Assembly: GCA_045106765.1 (NCBI GenBank)
Contig: JBGCFD010000151.1
Location: forward strand, 1 to 64,000
Length of the DNA: 64,000 nt
Direction of reading: 5' to 3'
DNA from: CAJQQY01 sp045106765
GTDB lineage: Bacteria > Bacteroidota > Bacteroidia > Chitinophagales > Saprospiraceae
In this document: in pieces, positions 62,011 through 64,000 of the stretch
Layout of the letters: every line of letters starts with the position of its first letter
How positions within the stretch are numbered: the first letter of the stretch is position 1
Made by a program: the position numbers and the translations under genes
Notes under the pieces: model-generated
What the model was told of the DNA's origin: nothing
Database searches by the model: none
The model's input: the letters and a program-made list of their open reading frames with translations, nothing else

Positions 62011-62071
62011 TAAAAGATGTCTTTCAAGATGTGATTTATTTTACGTCTTGATTTTCATGAGGTTTATTCAT

Positions 62072-62107
62072 AGAGCTGGAATCATTGATTCTAGCTCTTT
62101 TTTTTTT
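62072..62107 (+). terminator. intrinsic terminator
   Basis: AGAGCTGGAATCA and TGATTCTAGCTCT pair with one mismatch and are followed by a T-run of about ten. It ends the OmpA-like transcript 62 bases after its stop and abuts the stop of the convergent permease gene. Confidence 0.88.
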
Positions 62108-62114
62108 AATAGAA

Positions 62115-63452
62115 TTAATCATGCTTTGACTCATTTCTACTTTTATTAAAACCTAATAAATAATAAATACCAACTCCAATCGTCATAACTACTAATCCTG
62201 CTATTGATTGCTCCATCGTATCTTCTCCAAACAATGTACTTACCACAAATGATAGGGAAAGTACAACAAATATTAAAGGTACAATTGGATATCCCCAAGC
62301 CTTCACAGGTCGCTCTGCATTTTTTCTGTTTTTTCGGAAAATAAAAATACTTATCCCTGCCAACATCATAAATACAATATCCATAAACACCACATAGTTA
62401 ATTAATTTTCCAAAGCTTCCCCAAAATAAAATTAGTACACAGGCCCAAATCATTTGTAATAACATCGCATACACCGGTGTTTTATATTTGGGATGGATGT
62501 AAGCTAGTTTTTCAAAAAAAACGCCATCCTTTGCCATCGCAAAATAGATTCGAGGTGCAGTCATCGTATAAATTCCTATCGTCCCAAAAATCGAAATGGC
62601 AATAGCTACTGCCACCATTTCACCTCCATATGAAATCGAGTCAACTGAAGCTATCGCATCACTCGCTACTTTTTTGGAAGCCTCCATGGCTTCTAGTGGT
62701 AAAAGATACATCAATGCAAAATTGATCAAAACATAAACTGCAATAATAATGGTTACTCCGATCACCATAGCACTCGGAACAGTTCGTTTGGCATCTATCG
62801 TTTCACTTGCCAAATAGCTTGCATGATGCCAACCGCCAATCGCAAAAAATACTCCTGTTAATCCTGCAAACATCATTGCAACTAAATTATCAGGTGCACC
62901 TTCCATTGTAAAATTTAAAGTGATCTCAGGATTTTTAAATAAAAAACCTACCGCAATGATTGCAATCATTGCAATTAATATCAACCCTGTAAATACATTA
63001 GCAAAAATTTGAGTGATGTTGACTCCGATAATATTAACTAAGGTTAATACGACTATAACTACAATTGATAATATGCTTTGTTCCATATCTGACATCTCAA
63101 AAAAGATTTCCATATAATTGGAAAATGCTGTCGCTAGTGCAGCTAATGCCCCTGTTGTAATAACTAATAAAATAACCCAGCCATATAAAAATCCTACCAG
63201 TCGCCCGTAAGCTTCCCTCAAGAAAACATATACTCCTCCCGCTTTTGGAAACATTCCTCCTAACTCAGAAAATGTCAAGGCTCCTGTTAAAGCAACAATT
63301 CCTCCAAGCACCCAAACTAAAATAATCAACAAATGATTATCCAAGTATCCAGCAATTTCAGATGGTGTCCGAAAAATTCCTGCTCCGATGACTGCTCCGA
63401 TGACGATCATCGTTAAGCCGTAGAGGTTGAGTTCTTTTTTTAGTTTTGACAT
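62115..63452 (-). CDS. APC-family amino acid permease
   Basis: 445 residues with 12 predicted helices. The N-terminal LYGLTMIVIGAVIGAGIFRT carries the APC substrate-binding glycine motif (GAGIF), and GGMFPKAGGVYVFLREAYG matches the helix-2/3 consensus. It likely imports an amino acid or polyamine by proton symport or exchange. The substrate cannot be chosen; the LAT-like pattern fits large neutral amino acids. ATG at 63452. The upstream gene on the same strand ends 25 bases before it, so they may be cotranscribed. Confidence 0.92.
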   Translation of the reverse strand: MSKLKKELNLYGLTMIVIGAVIGAGIFRTPSEIAGYLDNHLLIILVWVLGGIVALTGALTFSELGGMFPKAGGVYVFLREAYGRLVGFLYGWVILLVITTGALAALATAFSNYMEIFFEMSDMEQSILSIVVIVVLTLVNIIGVNITQIFANVFTGLILIAMIAIIAVGFLFKNPEITLNFTMEGAPDNLVAMMFAGLTGVFFAIGGWHHASYLASETIDAKRTVPSAMVIGVTIIIAVYVLINFALMYLLPLEAMEASKKVASDAIASVDSISYGGEMVAVAIAISIFGTIGIYTMTAPRIYFAMAKDGVFFEKLAYIHPKYKTPVYAMLLQMIWACVLILFWGSFGKLINYVVFMDIVFMMLAGISIFIFRKNRKNAERPVKAWGYPIVPLIFVVLSLSFVVSTLFGEDTMEQSIAGLVVMTIGVGIYYLLGFNKSRNESKHD

Positions 63453-63477
63453 TTTTTTTATTTAATTAAGATCTCAT

Positions 63478-64000
63478 TTAATAAAGCCTTTCTCCCATTT
63501 TTGGGATTTTTAAATCTAGCCAAAATATGTGGATTGGTTCTTCCTCTTCTCTTTTCCCATTAGCATTTCTATCTAATTTTGCAAATACATACATGACATC
63601 ATTTTCTGCATCGTACTCAGAACTCATTACTGAATAATTTGAAGGAATTAAAGGTGATTTATTCAAACCATCCAAATCAAAATGATAGAATCGTCTTAAG
63701 TCATTTCTATTAATCAAACTGTCTTGATTCGTATCTTCATCAAAAACTGAAACCATATAATAATCTCTATTAATTGGTTGCCCTTGCAAAGAATCCTGTT
63801 GCAAACAAGGATAGTATAAGGTATTCACTAAGACTGGTTTTTCAAAAAGATTACTTTTCTCTTTCGTTTTGAAATTATAATGCGATACATTCATCATATT
63901 ATACCCAGCTACAGCTTCAATCCCAGGCATAAAAAATTGATGCGTTTTCACACGTCGACCTGAACCATAGCCATCGTAAGATTCATCATAACTGTAAGAA
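63478..64000 (-). CDS. acidic protein, 5' part missing
   Basis: The frame is open from the right edge (64000) to TAA at 63478, so at least 173 residues are present and the N-terminus lies outside the window. GTG at 63951 is an internal Val codon, not the start: in-frame sequence SYSYDESYDGYGSGRR precedes it. Two calcium-loop-like stretches are seen, FDEDTNQDSLINRND and KLDRNANGKREEEEP, resembling EF-hand/dockerin DxNxD loops. The end is IFWLDLKIPKMGERLY. No family is named. It is directly upstream of the APC permease gene. Confidence 0.75.
   Translation of the reverse strand, partial: SYSYDESYDGYGSGRRVKTHQFFMPGIEAVAGYNMMNVSHYNFKTKEKSNLFEKPVLVNTLYYPCLQQDSLQGQPINRDYYMVSVFDEDTNQDSLINRNDLRRFYHFDLDGLNKSPLIPSNYSVMSSEYDAENDVMYVFAKLDRNANGKREEEEPIHIFWLDLKIPKMGERLY

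Noticed and set aside
1..64000. tRNA, rRNA, riboswitch, CRISPR, prophage or transposase genes
   Set aside because: I looked for these on both strands by eye and found none I could support; small RNAs without strong sequence signatures could be missed.

Overview
The window is a chromosomal stretch of an AT-rich member of the Bacteroidota. The evidence is a type IX secretion (T9SS) C-terminal sorting domain at 23.0-25.6 kb, a sensor kinase with a two-component-regulator propeller and Y_Y_Y module, a CBM9/DUF5916 outer-membrane protein, a DUF4173 membrane protein, A-rich gene leaders with few Shine-Dalgarno sequences, and several TAnnTTTG promoter elements. Gene types are compatible with a Saprospiria-like lineage, but I cannot fix the genus. 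I saw no rRNA, tRNA, CRISPR array, prophage or transposase. Both end genes are cut by the window edges.

Layout. 0-5.2 kb: a truncated secreted protein, a large CBM9/DUF5916 barrel protein and a SulP anion transporter, all on the minus strand. 5.4-14.0 kb: the most unusual block. A membrane-anchored protein of unknown family is followed 4 bases later by a propeller sensor kinase, then a NarL/LuxR-type response regulator, a 285-residue beta-rich unknown, a subtilisin-like protease without a signal peptide, and a small acidic protein. The unknown and the protease share a palindrome-plus-leader arrangement upstream. 14-22 kb: a DUF4173 membrane protein, a CarF/PEDS1-type lipid desaturase, a divergent pair of membrane-tethered transcription factors (LytTR and LuxR types), a thioredoxin-like protein and a MATE transporter. 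22-29 kb: a PASTA protein, the T9SS cargo protein, a rhodanese, a YjjG-type nucleotidase, a metal ABC permease fused to a DtxR-like regulator, and an AlkD-like protein.

29.6-35.3 kb: a MacA-like adaptor, a MacB/FtsX-like permease without an ATPase domain, TolC, and an unknown secreted protein. 35.4-43.3 kb: RecG, RbfA, a DinB-like protein, a di-heme cytochrome lipoprotein, an epimerase-like enzyme, AnmK, and two tandem small cytochrome c lipoproteins. 43.4-49.5 kb: a MocA-like nucleotidyltransferase, a membrane protein with an internal repeat, then a run starting with an AraC regulator (DoxX, lipoprotein, MDR oxidoreductase, outer-membrane protein) that contains a decayed copy of the AraC 3' end. 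49.9-56.7 kb: a complete TetR-TolC-adaptor-RND efflux operon with a clear operator-like inverted repeat. 56.8-64 kb: an AraC regulator with a double SnoaL-like lipoprotein, a small CC-motif membrane protein, a PhoD-like phosphatase, a DUF937-OmpA fusion with 11-residue repeats, an APC permease, and a truncated acidic protein.

A second theme is non-coding. Many stop codons are followed, within 0-30 bases, by long inverted repeats. These fall into at least four sequence families (GAATATCGAACAAGG-type, GTTGATCAG-type, CCCCTTTAGGGG-type, and a roughly 200-bp element present twice). They look like dispersed palindromic elements that act as, or have landed in, transcript ends. One 207-bp near-palindrome instead lies between two divergent promoters.
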